Origin: Pelotomaculum thermopropionicum SI
GTDB taxonomy: Bacteria > Bacillota > Desulfotomaculia > Desulfotomaculales > Pelotomaculaceae
NCBI GenBank assembly: GCA_000010565.1
Contig: AP009389.1
Coordinates: 1,240,001 to 1,304,000 of the forward strand
Length of the DNA: 64,000 nucleotides
Reading direction: 5' to 3'
The position numbers and the translations under genes are program-made. The notes beneath the pieces are model-generated. The model made no database searches. It was not told the origin of the DNA and saw nothing but the letters and a program-made list of their open reading frames with translations. Positions 54,116 to 64,000 of the stretch are shown here, in pieces (the stretch's first letter is position 1; each line of letters starts with the position of its first letter).

Positions 54116-54157
54116 AAGGCGGGGAACTGTTTTGAGCGGTTAACCCTGGCCTTTTTT
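54116..54157 (+). terminator. Possible terminator or attenuator between rpsB and tsf
   Basis: An imperfect stem (AAGG.. with ..CCTT, plus GGG/CCC and AAC/GTT inside) ends in TTTTTT. It may lower read-through from rpsB to tsf. Confidence 0.45.
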
Positions 54158-54195
54158 ATATTAGATCGCTGACGTCCCGTAAAATTAAAAAAGGG

Positions 54196-54222
54196 TTGAT
54201 TCTGGAGGAATTTGGATATAAT
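54196..54222 (+). promoter_or_regulatory. Possible promoter of tsf
   Basis: TTGATT (54196-54201) and TATAAT (54217-54222) with a slightly short 15-base spacer. Confidence 0.45.
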
Positions 54223-54261
54223 ATAGCATGCAGGTAAATAATGGTTTTGGGAGGTTTTTTA

Positions 54262-54921
54262 ATGTCTATATCTGCCAGTTTGGTAAAAGAGCTTCGCGAG
54301 CGCACCGGCGCCGGAATGATGGACTGTAAAAAGGCGCTTGCCGAGACCGGCGGCGATCTGGAGAAAGCAGTCGATTATCTGAGGGAAAAGGGACTTGCTG
54401 CTGCCGCCAAGAAGGCGGGCAGAATAGCCGCAGAAGGGCTGGTCGAGTCATATATCCACGGCGGGGGACGGATTGGTGTTCTGGTTGAAGTGAACTGCGA
54501 AACTGACTTTGTAGCCAAGACCGAAGAGTTCAGGGCTTTCGTTAAAGACATTGCCATGCAAATTGCCGCTTCCAGGCCGGAGTACGTAAGACGGGAAGAG
54601 GTGCCGGAAAGCGTTATTGAGAAAGAAAAGGAGATCTTAAGGGCACAGGCGCTGAACGAGGGTAAACCGGAAAAGATTGTCGATAGGATGGTTCAGGGGC
54701 GAATTGAGAAGTATTTTAAAGAAGTTTGCCTGCTGGAGCAGCCGTTTATTAAAAACCCCGACATTACCGTTCAGGAACTGTTGACGGAACAGATAGCAAG
54801 GATTGGTGAAAATATAAACATAAGGCGATTTGTCCGTTACGAACTGGGCGAAGGCATTCAAAAAAAACAGGCCGATCTGGCCGCAGAAGTTGAGGCAGCC
54901 GCCCGAAATGCCTGCAAATAA
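54262..54921 (+). CDS. tsf: Elongation factor Ts
   Basis: EF-Ts recycles EF-Tu from the GDP form. The 219-aa protein has the N-terminal UBA-like domain with [18 protein letters not shown], then [16 protein letters not shown] and the C-terminal domain [18 protein letters not shown] 54262 follows GGGAGG; the upstream ATG 54241 lies before that site. Confidence 0.98.
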   Translation: MSISASLVKELRERTGAGMMDCKKALAETGGDLEKAVDYLREKGLAAAAKKAGRIAAEGLVESYIHGGGRIGVLVEVNCETDFVAKTEEFRAFVKDIAMQIAASRPEYVRREEVPESVIEKEKEILRAQALNEGKPEKIVDRMVQGRIEKYFKEVCLLEQPFIKNPDITVQELLTEQIARIGENINIRRFVRYELGEGIQKKQADLAAEVEAAARNACK

Positions 54922-54953
54922 ATTTTTTTAAAGGAGTTTCCGGTGTAGTGTAG

Positions 54954-56262
<1,309 letters not shown>

Positions 56263-56265
56263 AAA

Positions 56266-56475
56266 ATGCAAGAAGCGCCTGACGTAATCGGGTTTCCGCT
56301 CTACGAAGCCCTGGAAAAGTGTAGCAGTTCCGGCTTCAGTGTTGAAATAGTGTTCACCATGCCTGTTGAAACGCTGCCTGCGGGAGAACCAAGGGTTGTC
56401 CGTTTTAACAAGGTTTCAAATAACAAAATGGTGTTAACTGTGGTCTTTGAAAACAGAGAGAGAGGAGGTGGATAA
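56266..56475 (+). CDS. Small PASTA-like protein of unknown function
   Basis: This 69-aa protein starts three bases after frr. It reads APDVIGFPLYEALEKCSSSG then FSVEIVFTMPVETLP and ends VSNNKMVLTVVFENRERGGG. The first half looks like a single PASTA-type unit (P-D-V-x-G, Glu-Ala-Leu helix, Gly-Phe-x-Val strand), the second like a closing strand pair. It has no signal peptide, unlike kinase or PBP PASTA domains. Translation is probably coupled to frr and the ferredoxin. Its role is unknown. Confidence 0.65.
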   Translation: MQEAPDVIGFPLYEALEKCSSSGFSVEIVFTMPVETLPAGEPRVVRFNKVSNNKMVLTVVFENRERGGG

Positions 56476-56476
56476 A

Positions 56477-56644
56477 GTGGCATACAAAATTTCCGATGAG
56501 TGCCTGGCATGCGGTTCCTGCATGGAAGCCTGCCCCAACGATGCGATTTCTGAGGGTGATATTTATAAAATTGATCCAGATAAGTGTGCGGAATGCGGTG
56601 CCTGTGTTGATGCATGCCCCACGGGAGCTATTATTGAAGAATAG
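56477..56644 (+). CDS. 2[4Fe-4S] ferredoxin
   Basis: This is a 55-aa clostridial-type ferredoxin with two motifs, CLACGSCMEACP and CAECGACVDACP, giving eight Cys. It is a low-potential electron carrier for enzymes such as KorDABC. GTG 56477 is preceded by AGAGGAGGTG; an in-frame ATG at 56447 lies inside the previous gene and before that site. A hairpin follows. Confidence 0.95.
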   Translation: MAYKISDECLACGSCMEACPNDAISEGDIYKIDPDKCAECGACVDACPTGAIIEE

Positions 56645-56653
56645 CTATATTGG

Positions 56654-56678
56654 ACCCCCTCAAAGCGAGGGGGTTGTT
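56654..56678 (+). terminator. Possible terminator after the ferredoxin gene
   Basis: ACCCCCTC-AAAGC-GAGGGGGT (8 bp) is followed by TGTTTAT, ten bases past the stop. Confidence 0.65.
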
Positions 56679-56702
56679 TATATAAATCAGGGTGGGTTCT
56701 GG

Positions 56703-57503
56703 ATGTTTGGTAAGATACTGGGTTTTTGGCGCCGGGAGGAAAGCGGCGATCAGCACGGTGCCGAGGCAAAAAGGCTTTTAAAAAAGCTGGATAGAAGCAG
56801 GCTGCCTAAACATATTGCCATCATCATGGACGGTAACGGCCGGTGGGCCCAGCGGCGTGGATTCCCACGCGCCTACGGTCACCGGGCCGGTGTAGAATCC
56901 TTAAGAGATATTGTAAAAGCCTGTTCGGAATTGCAAATACCGATTTTAACCGTATACGCATTCTCCACGGAGAACTGGAAAAGGCCGCAGGAGGAAGTGG
57001 ACATTCTGATGGACCTCCTGGTAGAGTATTTGAATAAGGAAATTGATGAACTCTGCCGGAGCGGTGTGCGGATAAACCCCATCGGCAGACTTGGCGATCT
57101 GCCGCGGCAAGCTCAGGATGCCTTAAAAATGGCAACTGATTGCAGCCGCAACAATAAGGGACTGATCCTAAATCTGGCCTTAAATTACGGGGGACGCACC
57201 GAGATTGTCGACGCGGTTCGGTCTATTGCTGCAGACGTTGAAAAAGGCCTGTTAAGGCCAGGAGAAATAGATGATAAAGTTATCTCGGAGCGCCTTTATA
57301 CGGCCGGTCAGCCCGACCCCGATCTGTTAATACGCCCAGCCGGCGACTTCAGGATAAGCAACTTTTTGCTGTGGCAACTGGCCTACACCGAGTTCTGGCT
57401 TACCCCCGTCATGTGGCCAGATTTCCGGCGTGTTCACCTGCTGCGCGCTATTGACGATTTCCAGCGGCGTGAACGCCGTTTCGGCGGACTGATAAAAAAA
57501 TAG
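56703..57503 (+). CDS. uppS: Isoprenyl (undecaprenyl) diphosphate synthase
   Basis: UppS makes the C55 lipid carrier for cell-wall synthesis. The 266-aa cis-prenyltransferase has HIAIIMDGNGRWAQRRG, GHRAGVESLRDIV, YAFSTENWKRP and DLLIRPAGDFRISNFLLWQ. An N-terminal stretch of about 35 residues precedes the core. ATG 56703 is the plausible start; the frame runs back into the ferredoxin gene without homology. It is followed by cdsA after 25 bases. Confidence 0.95.
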   Translation: MFGKILGFWRREESGDQHGAEAKRLLKKLDRSRLPKHIAIIMDGNGRWAQRRGFPRAYGHRAGVESLRDIVKACSELQIPILTVYAFSTENWKRPQEEVDILMDLLVEYLNKEIDELCRSGVRINPIGRLGDLPRQAQDALKMATDCSRNNKGLILNLALNYGGRTEIVDAVRSIAADVEKGLLRPGEIDDKVISERLYTAGQPDPDLLIRPAGDFRISNFLLWQLAYTEFWLTPVMWPDFRRVHLLRAIDDFQRRERRFGGLIKK

Positions 57504-57528
57504 CGATGCCCGACAGGTTGGTGAAAAA

Positions 57529-58317
57529 GTGCTCTGGCAGAGAGTTATAAGTGCGCTGGCAGGAATTCCGCTGATAATCCTGGCGGTCTGGCATGGGGGC
57601 ATCCCCCTGCTCCTGCTGACAGGACTTATTGTCCTGCTGGGATTGCGGGAAATGATGGAGGTAATGGCCCGGCTGGGCCTGAAACCCTCTTTATTGCTGG
57701 CAGCAGCAGGGGGCGTAATACTGCTTGCCGGCGCATATCTTTATAACGACGGTTATCCCGGTCCTACCATAACCATCATACTGTTTTTACACCTGATTGC
57801 CGCCGTAGCCTTTTACCCTCGTTATACCCTGCTTGACGGTGCGGGGACCCTGATGGGCACCCTGTACGTCGGACTGCTAAGTTATTTGTACCTGCTGAGA
57901 ACATTGCCTGACGGCTGGATCTGGCTGGTTTTTATGCTTGCCGGAACCTGGGCGAGCGATACGGCTGCCTATTTTACCGGAATGGCATTTGGTAAAAGAA
58001 GGATTGCCCCGGTTTTAAGCCCTAAAAAAACTCTTGAAGGAGCAATCGGGGGATTGCTGGGAAGCTTTCTGGCAGGGTGTTTATTTGTATCTGTTTACCC
58101 GTTTTTACCGCCGGCAAAGATACTTTTGCTGTCGCTTATGGTTGGTATGGCGGCGGAAGTGGGCGACCTGCTCGAGTCGGCCTTTAAAAGGCAGGCCGGG
58201 ATAAAAGATTCCAGCAAGCTTATACCGGGGCACGGAGGCATCCTGGACCGGTTTGACAGTGCCCTGTTTACCGCCCCGCTGGTATATTACTATGTAATGC
58301 TGTTTATAATAAATTGA
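57529..58317 (+). CDS. cdsA: Phosphatidate cytidylyltransferase
   Basis: CdsA makes CDP-diacylglycerol for phospholipid synthesis. The 262-aa membrane protein has about seven helices and the signature near the C-terminus: SDTAAYFTGMAFGKRRIAP, LSPKKTLEGAIGG, GDLLESAFKRQAGIKDSS and HGGILDRFDS. GTG 57529. It sits in the usual uppS-cdsA-dxr-rseP order, with ytvI inserted. Confidence 0.95.
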   Translation: MLWQRVISALAGIPLIILAVWHGGIPLLLLTGLIVLLGLREMMEVMARLGLKPSLLLAAAGGVILLAGAYLYNDGYPGPTITIILFLHLIAAVAFYPRYTLLDGAGTLMGTLYVGLLSYLYLLRTLPDGWIWLVFMLAGTWASDTAAYFTGMAFGKRRIAPVLSPKKTLEGAIGGLLGSFLAGCLFVSVYPFLPPAKILLLSLMVGMAAEVGDLLESAFKRQAGIKDSSKLIPGHGGILDRFDSALFTAPLVYYYVMLFIIN

Positions 58318-58331
58318 GGTGACTGTAAAAA

Positions 58332-59387
58332 TTGCCCAGACCATTACTGGTATTGATTTATATTGCCGTAACGGTTATTTCGGCAGTTGTCGTAATAATT
58401 GCCTTTAATTACATACTGCCGATTCTCGTTCCGTTTCTTATAGCTTTTGTCTTCAGCGTTTTGATGGAGCCAATAATCAGGGTGCTGGAACAAAAGGCAA
58501 GGTTTTCCCGCGGGCCGGCGACAATGGCTGCAATGGTCTTATTTTTCGGCGGGATAGCCGTTGTTTTTTCGGTTCTGGTCCTGCAACTGGTGGCGGAACT
58601 GATCCAGTTGTCACTTTCCCTGCCCGCTGCAGCAGCGGAATTCAGAAACTATTACCAGGTTTTCATTGAAAAAATAACGGCCTTTTATATTTCCCTGCCG
58701 CCGGGAGTTATCTCGTCTATTGAACAAAACATTTCTACCCTTACCGACAGTTTGCAGGGATTGGTCAGCAGAATGGCCAACTCCCTTATGATGTTCGTTT
58801 CGCTGGTGCCCGGAACCCTCACGGTGCTGGTGGTGAGTATCATTGCCACTTACTTTTTGGCGCGTGACCGTTATCTTATCATAAAGTTTTTAATGCGCGT
58901 GTTCCCCTCTCCCTGGGGCGAAAAGGCGGTGGCGGTTATCCAGGACATGTCCGCAGCCTTTATTGGATATTTAAGGGCCCAGGCGGTTCTGGTGCTTATT
59001 ACCACCGTGCTGAGCGTCACCGGCCTTTATCTGATCGGGGCAAAATATGCCCTGACCATCGGTCTCTTAGTCGGTTTCTTTGATCTGATTCCGGTTCTCG
59101 GTCCTGCCACCGTTTACATCCCGTGGGTGATCTGGTCCTTTGTTACCGGAGCAACTGCCTTTGGCGTAAAGATTGCCGTTTTGTACCTGATTGTCCTTTT
59201 AACCAGGCAATTTCTTGAAACAAAGATCGTTTCGGCAAATCTCGGCCTTCACCCCCTGGCAACTCTTATTGCCATGTATGCCGGTTTAAAGACAATGGGA
59301 ATTTCCGGCTTGATTATGGGCCCGGTTTTGCTGATCGCCCTGCAGTCCATCGTGAAAACCGTGTTCTTTACTTCAAAGGGAAAATAA
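58332..59387 (+). CDS. YtvI-like AI-2E family membrane protein
   Basis: This 351-aa protein has about eight helices and a large extracytoplasmic loop (residues about 95-150). The C-terminal family block includes GLLVGFFDLIPVLGPATVYIPW and LETKIVSANLGLHPLATLIA. The YtvI branch is called a sporulation membrane protein in Firmicutes; transport activity is unknown. The start is TTG at 58332 with GAGGTGA overlapping the end of cdsA. It sits between cdsA and dxr, where it is not present in Bacillus. Confidence 0.82.
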   Translation: MPRPLLVLIYIAVTVISAVVVIIAFNYILPILVPFLIAFVFSVLMEPIIRVLEQKARFSRGPATMAAMVLFFGGIAVVFSVLVLQLVAELIQLSLSLPAAAAEFRNYYQVFIEKITAFYISLPPGVISSIEQNISTLTDSLQGLVSRMANSLMMFVSLVPGTLTVLVVSIIATYFLARDRYLIIKFLMRVFPSPWGEKAVAVIQDMSAAFIGYLRAQAVLVLITTVLSVTGLYLIGAKYALTIGLLVGFFDLIPVLGPATVYIPWVIWSFVTGATAFGVKIAVLYLIVLLTRQFLETKIVSANLGLHPLATLIAMYAGLKTMGISGLIMGPVLLIALQSIVKTVFFTSKGK

Positions 59388-59429
59388 CAGCTTGAATCTG
59401 TTTACCTTATGGCTTGCCGGTGATATAAA

Positions 59430-60593
59430 ATGAAAAATATAGTATTAATTGGCAGTACAGGTTCTATCGGGCGGCAGACCCTGGAAGTGATCGGGAGCCT
59501 GCCGGACAGATTTAAGGTAGTAGGTCTGGGGTCGGGGAAGAACTGGCGCCTTATGGCCGAACAAATCAGGGTATTTCGCCCTTCGGCGGTCGCAATGGCC
59601 GGTGAAAGGGAAATCATGAACTTGAAAGAGCTGCTGGCCGGAAGTTACTGCCCCGAACTGGGCTGGGGCAGGACCGGCATGGAAAGTCTGGCCTCGATGC
59701 CTGAGGCCGATCTGGTGGTCGTGGCGGTAACCGGCTTTGCCGGCATATACCCGACAATTGCGGCAATCCAAGCCGGAAAAGATGTTGCCCTGGCCAATAA
59801 AGAGACCCTGGTTGCTGCCGGACACCTGGTAATGAAAATGGCCGAACGGCATAGGGCAGCCATTCTGCCCGTTGACAGCGAGCACTCGGCGGTATGGCAG
59901 TGCCTGTGCGGCCGCAATTCCGGCGAAGTGGAGAAGATAATCCTGACTGCTTCAGGCGGCCCTTTTCGTGAAATGTGTCTAGAAAAACTGGAAAAGGTAA
60001 CTGTGGATATGGCCTTAAAGCACCCCAACTGGAATATGGGCAGCAAAATTACAATAGATTCGGCCACGCTAATGAACAAGGGGCTGGAGGTTATTGAAGC
60101 AAAATGGCTGTTTGGATTAAACTATTCCCAGATAGAGGTGGTAATCCACCCTCAGAGCATCGTCCATTCGGCGGTTGAGTTTCTTGACGGATCGGTTATT
60201 GCCCAGATGGGATTGCCCGACATGCGCCTTCCCATTCAATATGCCCTGACTTACCCAGAGCGCCTGCCCGGCTCGTTTCCAAAGCTTAAGCTGGCCAGCC
60301 TGCAGGGGCTGACTTTTGAGGAGCCTGATACCAGGAGATTTCCGTGTTTGAGCCTGGCTTTCGAGGCAGGTCTGGCAGGCGGTACGATGCCCGCAGTGCT
60401 CAATGCGGCCAATGAGGTGGCGGTGGAGTTTTTCTTAAAGGGGTTGTTGCCTTTTTTGGGCATACCATCAGTTGTAAGGTCGGTCATGGAAAAGCACGAG
60501 ATGGCAAGCGATCCCGGACTGGAGGAAATTATCGAGGCGGACCGCTGGGCCAGAAACATGGGAGTGAAAGTCATCAGGGATCTGTTTAATTGA
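59430..60593 (+). CDS. dxr: 1-deoxy-D-xylulose-5-phosphate reductoisomerase
   Basis: Dxr is the second step of the MEP isoprenoid pathway. The 387-aa protein has LIGSTGSIGRQTLEVI (NADPH binding), ALANKETLVAAG, VDSEHSAVWQCL (metal and substrate), HPNWNMGSKITIDSATLMNKG and HPQSIVHSAVEF. ATG 59430. IspG of the same pathway is two genes downstream and uppS upstream, so lipid-carrier supply is clustered. Confidence 0.97.
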   Translation: MKNIVLIGSTGSIGRQTLEVIGSLPDRFKVVGLGSGKNWRLMAEQIRVFRPSAVAMAGEREIMNLKELLAGSYCPELGWGRTGMESLASMPEADLVVVAVTGFAGIYPTIAAIQAGKDVALANKETLVAAGHLVMKMAERHRAAILPVDSEHSAVWQCLCGRNSGEVEKIILTASGGPFREMCLEKLEKVTVDMALKHPNWNMGSKITIDSATLMNKGLEVIEAKWLFGLNYSQIEVVIHPQSIVHSAVEFLDGSVIAQMGLPDMRLPIQYALTYPERLPGSFPKLKLASLQGLTFEEPDTRRFPCLSLAFEAGLAGGTMPAVLNAANEVAVEFFLKGLLPFLGIPSVVRSVMEKHEMASDPGLEEIIEADRWARNMGVKVIRDLFN

Positions 60594-60611
60594 TAGATTG
60601 AGGTGGACATG

Positions 60612-61667
60612 ATGTTAACCTTTATGGCTTCAATATTTGTTTTCGGCATGCTGATCTTTTTCCATGAGCTCGGTCATTTTATGCTGGCCAAGCTGGTCGG
60701 GATAAAAGTGCGGGAATTCAGCCTGGGCTTTGGCCCGAAAATATTTGGTATGCACCGGGGGGAAACTGCCTACAACCTGCGGGCCCTGCCGCTGGGAGGG
60801 TTTGTCCGCATGGCCGGGATGGATCCCAACGAGGAAGAGGAAGACGTTGATGAAGAGCGCGGCTTCAACAGGAAAACCATAGGGCAGCGGGCGGCGGTCA
60901 TCTTTGCCGGTCCTTTGATGAACTTTTTGCTGGCCGTGCTTCTTCTGGCGGTGATTTTTATTTTTCAAGGCCTGCCGGTGCCGTCGAACAGCACCCGGGT
61001 CGGCGAGGTTATTCCCGGCTTTCCTGCCGAAAAAGCCGGCATTGTTGCCAACGACAGGATTGTGGCGGTCAATGGGCAGCGGGTTGAGACATGGGAAGAA
61101 ATGGTCGGGATTATTAACGGAATGCCCGAGCAAAAAATTTTAATTGACTTTGAAAGAGAGGGAACTCTGCGGCAGGTCGAACTGGTGACCGCACGGGATG
61201 AAAACGGCCTGGGTAAAATAGGCGTATACCAGGCCAACGATTTCGTCAGGGTGGGCCCTCTCCGGTCCCTGGCCCTGGGAGCCGAATGGACCGGCAGGGT
61301 TACCGTAATGATCCTTGACTTTATTTCAAAAATGCTCTTCGGCCAGGTGCCGGCCGATCTGGGCGGCCCGGTGCGGGTGGTCAGCGAAATAGGCAAGGCG
61401 GCACAGGTAGGCTTTTTCTTCCTGCTGCAGCTTTCTGCCTTCTTAAGCATAAATCTTGGCCTGTTCAATCTTTTTCCAATACCCGCCCTGGACGGGAGCA
61501 GGATCCTGTTCCTGGCCTGGGAGAAAATCAGGGGCCGTCCGGTGGATCCAGTCAAGGAAAATTTTATCCACCTGGTCGGTTTCGGTTTGCTTCTGCTCTT
61601 GATGGTGGTAATTACTTACAACGACATCCTGCAAATCTATATTCTTGATAAGATTCCGGAGCAGTAA
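60612..61667 (+). CDS. rseP: RseP/RasP site-2 protease
   Basis: This intramembrane zinc protease cleaves anti-sigma factors and leftover signal peptides. The 351-aa protein has FFHELGHFMLAKL (HExxH), a PDZ domain around residues 120-200 (GFPAEKAGIVANDRIVAVNG) and NLFPIPALDGSRIL with the third metal ligand. ATG 60612 is eight bases after GAGG; ATG 60609 or GTG 60603 cannot be excluded. It follows dxr, the common order. Confidence 0.94.
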   Translation: MLTFMASIFVFGMLIFFHELGHFMLAKLVGIKVREFSLGFGPKIFGMHRGETAYNLRALPLGGFVRMAGMDPNEEEEDVDEERGFNRKTIGQRAAVIFAGPLMNFLLAVLLLAVIFIFQGLPVPSNSTRVGEVIPGFPAEKAGIVANDRIVAVNGQRVETWEEMVGIINGMPEQKILIDFEREGTLRQVELVTARDENGLGKIGVYQANDFVRVGPLRSLALGAEWTGRVTVMILDFISKMLFGQVPADLGGPVRVVSEIGKAAQVGFFFLLQLSAFLSINLGLFNLFPIPALDGSRILFLAWEKIRGRPVDPVKENFIHLVGFGLLLLLMVVITYNDILQIYILDKIPEQ

Positions 61668-61672
61668 AATAT

Positions 61673-61697
61673 TATATTGCAGTAAGGTTGCAATATA
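61673..61697. repeat. Inverted repeat between rseP and ispG
   Basis: TATATTGCA and TGCAATATA with a 7-base loop, starting five bases after rseP. No T-run follows, so it may be an operator or weak terminator. Confidence 0.5.
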
Positions 61698-61762
61698 GTT
61701 GAACTTATTTCTCCTGATTTAGGCGTTGCAGTGCATTAGCTGTATAAAAGGGTGTGTGCGAC

Positions 61763-62812
61763 ATGCACAGAAGGAAGACACGGCCGGTTTTTGTGGGTAA
61801 GGTGCAGGTGGGAGGCGGGGCGCCCGTAAGCGTTCAGTCCATGACCAATACCGATACCAGGGATGCCGCCGCTACAATAAAGCAAATCAACGAACTTGCC
61901 GCCGAAGGGTGCGAAATAGTACGCGTGGCCGTGCCCGATTGGGAGGCCGCCGGCGCGCTGCCGGTTATTGTGAAAAACATCAGCATTCCCCTTGTTGCCG
62001 ACATTCATTTTGACTACCGCCTGGCGCTGGAGGCCATTAAGGCGGGAGTGGACGGGCTGCGGATCAACCCGGGCAACATTGGCGGCCGGAACCGGGTTGA
62101 GGCAGTTGCGGCGGCCGCGCGGGAACGCGGCATTCCCATCCGCATCGGGGTAAACGCCGGCTCACTTGAGAAAAGGCTTCTTGAAAAGTACGGCGGCGTT
62201 ACTCCTCTTGCCATGGTCGAGAGCGCCTTGAACCATATTAAGATTTTAGAGGACCTTAATTTCGATAATATTAAAGTATCACTGAAAGCATCAAATTTAC
62301 GTTTAATGATCGAAGCCTACCGTTTATTGTCGGAAAAGGTGGATTATCCGCTGCATGTCGGTGTCACCGAGGCCGGCACACTATGCTACGGAACTGTCAA
62401 ATCCGCCCTGGGAATAGGCATTCTTTTAAATGAAGGGATTGGGGATACCATCAGGGTTTCCCTTACCGGGCACCCTCGCCACGAGGTAAGGGTGGGCTAT
62501 GACATCTTAAAGGCCCTTGGATTGCGCCGCAGGGGGGTGGAGGTAATTTCCTGCCCTACCTGCGGCCGCACCCAGATCGACCTGATCAGGATAGCCGAAG
62601 AGGTTGAAGAAAGGCTTCGGCGGCTGGATAAGCCGCTGAAGGTGGCCGTAATGGGATGTGCCGTCAATGGTCCCGGGGAGGCCAGGGAGGCTGATGTGGG
62701 AATAGCCGGGGGAAAAGGGGAAGGCCTTCTTTTCCGCAAGGGCAGGGTAATCCGGAAGGTGCCGCAGGACAGGCTGGTAGACGAGCTTATAAAGGAAATC
62801 CAAACATTTTGA
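61763..62812 (+). CDS. ispG: 4-hydroxy-3-methylbut-2-enyl diphosphate synthase
   Basis: IspG (GcpE) is an iron-sulfur enzyme of the MEP pathway. The 349-aa bacterial form has [38 protein letters not shown], and the cluster ligands in [12 protein letters not shown] and [17 protein letters not shown] 61763 is preferred; GTG 61754 or 61752 would extend it by three or so residues. It precedes proS by 33 bases. Confidence 0.96.
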   Translation: MHRRKTRPVFVGKVQVGGGAPVSVQSMTNTDTRDAAATIKQINELAAEGCEIVRVAVPDWEAAGALPVIVKNISIPLVADIHFDYRLALEAIKAGVDGLRINPGNIGGRNRVEAVAAAARERGIPIRIGVNAGSLEKRLLEKYGGVTPLAMVESALNHIKILEDLNFDNIKVSLKASNLRLMIEAYRLLSEKVDYPLHVGVTEAGTLCYGTVKSALGIGILLNEGIGDTIRVSLTGHPRHEVRVGYDILKALGLRRRGVEVISCPTCGRTQIDLIRIAEEVEERLRRLDKPLKVAVMGCAVNGPGEAREADVGIAGGKGEGLLFRKGRVIRKVPQDRLVDELIKEIQTF

Positions 62813-62845
62813 AATATTTATTTTTCATTAACTGGGAGGAGTTTC

Positions 62846-64000
62846 ATGCGAGCTTCAGAATTGTTTTCTCCTACATTAAGAGAGGTGCCTGCCGAAGCGG
62901 AGGTGGTAAGCCACCAGCTTTTGCTGCGGGCCGGTTTCATCAGGCGGGCGGCGGCGGGGGTTTACACTTACCTGCCTCTGGCAATGCGCGTAATAAAAAA
63001 GATCGAGCAGATCGTCAGGGAGGAAATGGACCGGCAGGGCGGCCAGGAACTGCTGATGCCGATAATTCAGCCGGCGGAAATATGGCAGGAGTCAGGCCGC
63101 TGGGACGTGTACGGCCCGGAGCTCTTCCGCCTGAAGGACAGGCACGATCGCGATTTTGCCCTTGGTCCTACCCACGAAGAGATCATCACGGTCCTGGTGC
63201 GGGGCGAGGTCAGTTCGTACAAACAACTGCCCCTGTTGCTTTACCAGATCCAGAACAAGTACCGCGATGAGCGGCGCCCCCGGTTCGGGCTAATGCGCGG
63301 CCGGGAGTTTATCATGAAGGATCTGTATTCTTTCGACCGGGACGAAGAAGGTTTGAATGTCAGCTACATGAAAATGTACGAGGCCTACACCAGGGTCTTT
63401 CAGCGCTGTGGTCTGCACTTCAGGCCTGTGGAAGCCGATTCAGGGGCCATAGGCGGCAGTGATACCCATGAGTTTATGGTCCTAGCCGAATCGGGCGAGG
63501 CTACGGTGCTTTATTGCGATGGAAACGGCTGTGATTATGCCGCCAACGTGGAAAAGGCCGCCCTGCCTTTTAAAGAACGCAGGACGGAGGAGGAGATGAG
63601 GCCGGTTGCTGCCAGGGAGACGCCGGGATGCCGCTCTGTGGAAGAGGTTTGTGGGTTTTTGGGAGTGCCGGCCAGGAAAATTATCAAGACGCTCATTTAC
63701 AGGACGGAAAAAGAGGTGCTGGCAGCCCTGGTCAGGGGAGACAGGGACGTAAACGAGGTTAAGCTGCTGAACGCATCCGGTGCCCTTCGCCTGGAGCTGG
63801 CCGGGGCAGACACCGTAAAGAGCATTACCGGCGCCTCCGTCGGGTATGCCGGCCCGGTAGGTTTAAAAGGTGTAAGGATCATAGCCGATCCGGAGGCAGC
63901 GGCCGCGGTTAACGCGGTAACGGGGGCGAACAGGGATGATACCCACCTTATAAACGTCAATCCGGGCAGGGACTTTAAAATCGATCTTGTTGCCGACATA
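62846..64000 (+). CDS. proS: Prolyl-tRNA synthetase (N-terminal part)
   Basis: ProS charges tRNA-Pro. The frame is open to the last base, so 385 residues are visible. It reads [20 protein letters not shown], the class II motif 2 region [41 protein letters not shown], and the start of the YbaK-like editing insertion (residues about 225-385, [24 protein letters not shown]). ATG 62846 follows GGGAGGA. It is the long, editing bacterial type. Confidence 0.96.
   Translation, partial: MRASELFSPTLREVPAEAEVVSHQLLLRAGFIRRAAAGVYTYLPLAMRVIKKIEQIVREEMDRQGGQELLMPIIQPAEIWQESGRWDVYGPELFRLKDRHDRDFALGPTHEEIITVLVRGEVSSYKQLPLLLYQIQNKYRDERRPRFGLMRGREFIMKDLYSFDRDEEGLNVSYMKMYEAYTRVFQRCGLHFRPVEADSGAIGGSDTHEFMVLAESGEATVLYCDGNGCDYAANVEKAALPFKERRTEEEMRPVAARETPGCRSVEEVCGFLGVPARKIIKTLIYRTEKEVLAALVRGDRDVNEVKLLNASGALRLELAGADTVKSITGASVGYAGPVGLKGVRIIADPEAAAAVNAVTGANRDDTHLINVNPGRDFKIDLVADI

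Noticed and set aside
62809-63270. A 153-aa ORF overlapping the proS start
   Set aside because: It has no family features and overlaps a clear proS frame (62846 onward) that is open to the window's end.

Overview
The window reads as a chromosomal segment of an anaerobic, endospore-forming, low-to-mid GC Firmicute of the Peptococcaceae / Desulfotomaculum-Pelotomaculum type. The basis is a dense set of sporulation genes (spoIVB, spo0A, spoIIM, spoIIAA-spoIIAB-sigF, spoVAC-D-E-F, ytfJ/gerW, ytvI), ferredoxin-dependent 2-oxoacid oxidoreductase genes, 2-hydroxyacyl-CoA dehydratase activase-type genes and a 4-hydroxybutyryl-CoA dehydratase-like gene. The species is inferred, not proven. Most of the backbone is on the + strand and follows the gene order known from Bacillus: spoIVB-spo0A ... 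xerD-deoB-pdp ... dacF-spoIIA-spoVA ... lysA, and later dprA-topA-trmFO-xerC-hslV-hslU-codY-rpsB-tsf-pyrH-frr-uppS-cdsA-dxr-rseP-ispG-proS.

Layout. 1-9973: spoIVB (cut by the left edge), spo0A, a korDABC operon, a PepT-like peptidase, spoIIM, xerD, deoB, pdp. 10043-23111: a 13-kb accessory island between pdp and dacF, mostly on the - strand or decayed. It holds a shattered DUF1848 gene, a complete IS5-type element with a 7-bp target duplication, an AT-rich operon (SGNH hydrolase, MBOAT acyltransferase, 37-aa membrane peptide), a group II intron remnant split by two further mobile elements, a secreted orphan protein, a tiny YezD-like gene and an AbfD-like dehydratase. 23383-34850: dacF, spoIIA operon, dodecin, spoVA operon, a three-gene acyl-CoA dehydratase activase cluster, lysA. 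34978-45782: CCA/polyA-polymerase fusion, M50 protease, trpS, tauE, DUF2953-ytfJ, Ku plus a two-gene LigD system, dprA. 45864-64000: topA through proS (cut by the right edge).

The most interesting item is the operon on the - strand at 12776-15221. Downstream of an SGNH/DltD-like protein and an MBOAT acyltransferase lies an unlisted 37-codon ORF with its own Shine-Dalgarno site. It has one membrane helix and ends in FIYRGF, which fits the FxYxxF C-terminal pattern of DltX, the acyl-carrying microprotein of teichoic-acid D-alanylation. No dltA or dltC gene is present in the window, so this looks like a stand-alone envelope acylation module with its own peptide partner.

Other points of note are: a conserved coding N-terminus that can only start at a non-standard codon (ATA, 30223); four copies of TTATGCAAAG at the end of a decayed recombinase element; a DDE transposase gene with an in-frame TGA and two compensating indels; structured leaders before rpsB and lysA; and a hairpin-masked 26-codon ORF before tauE. 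All calls come from reading the sequence and remembered family features; no searches were run.
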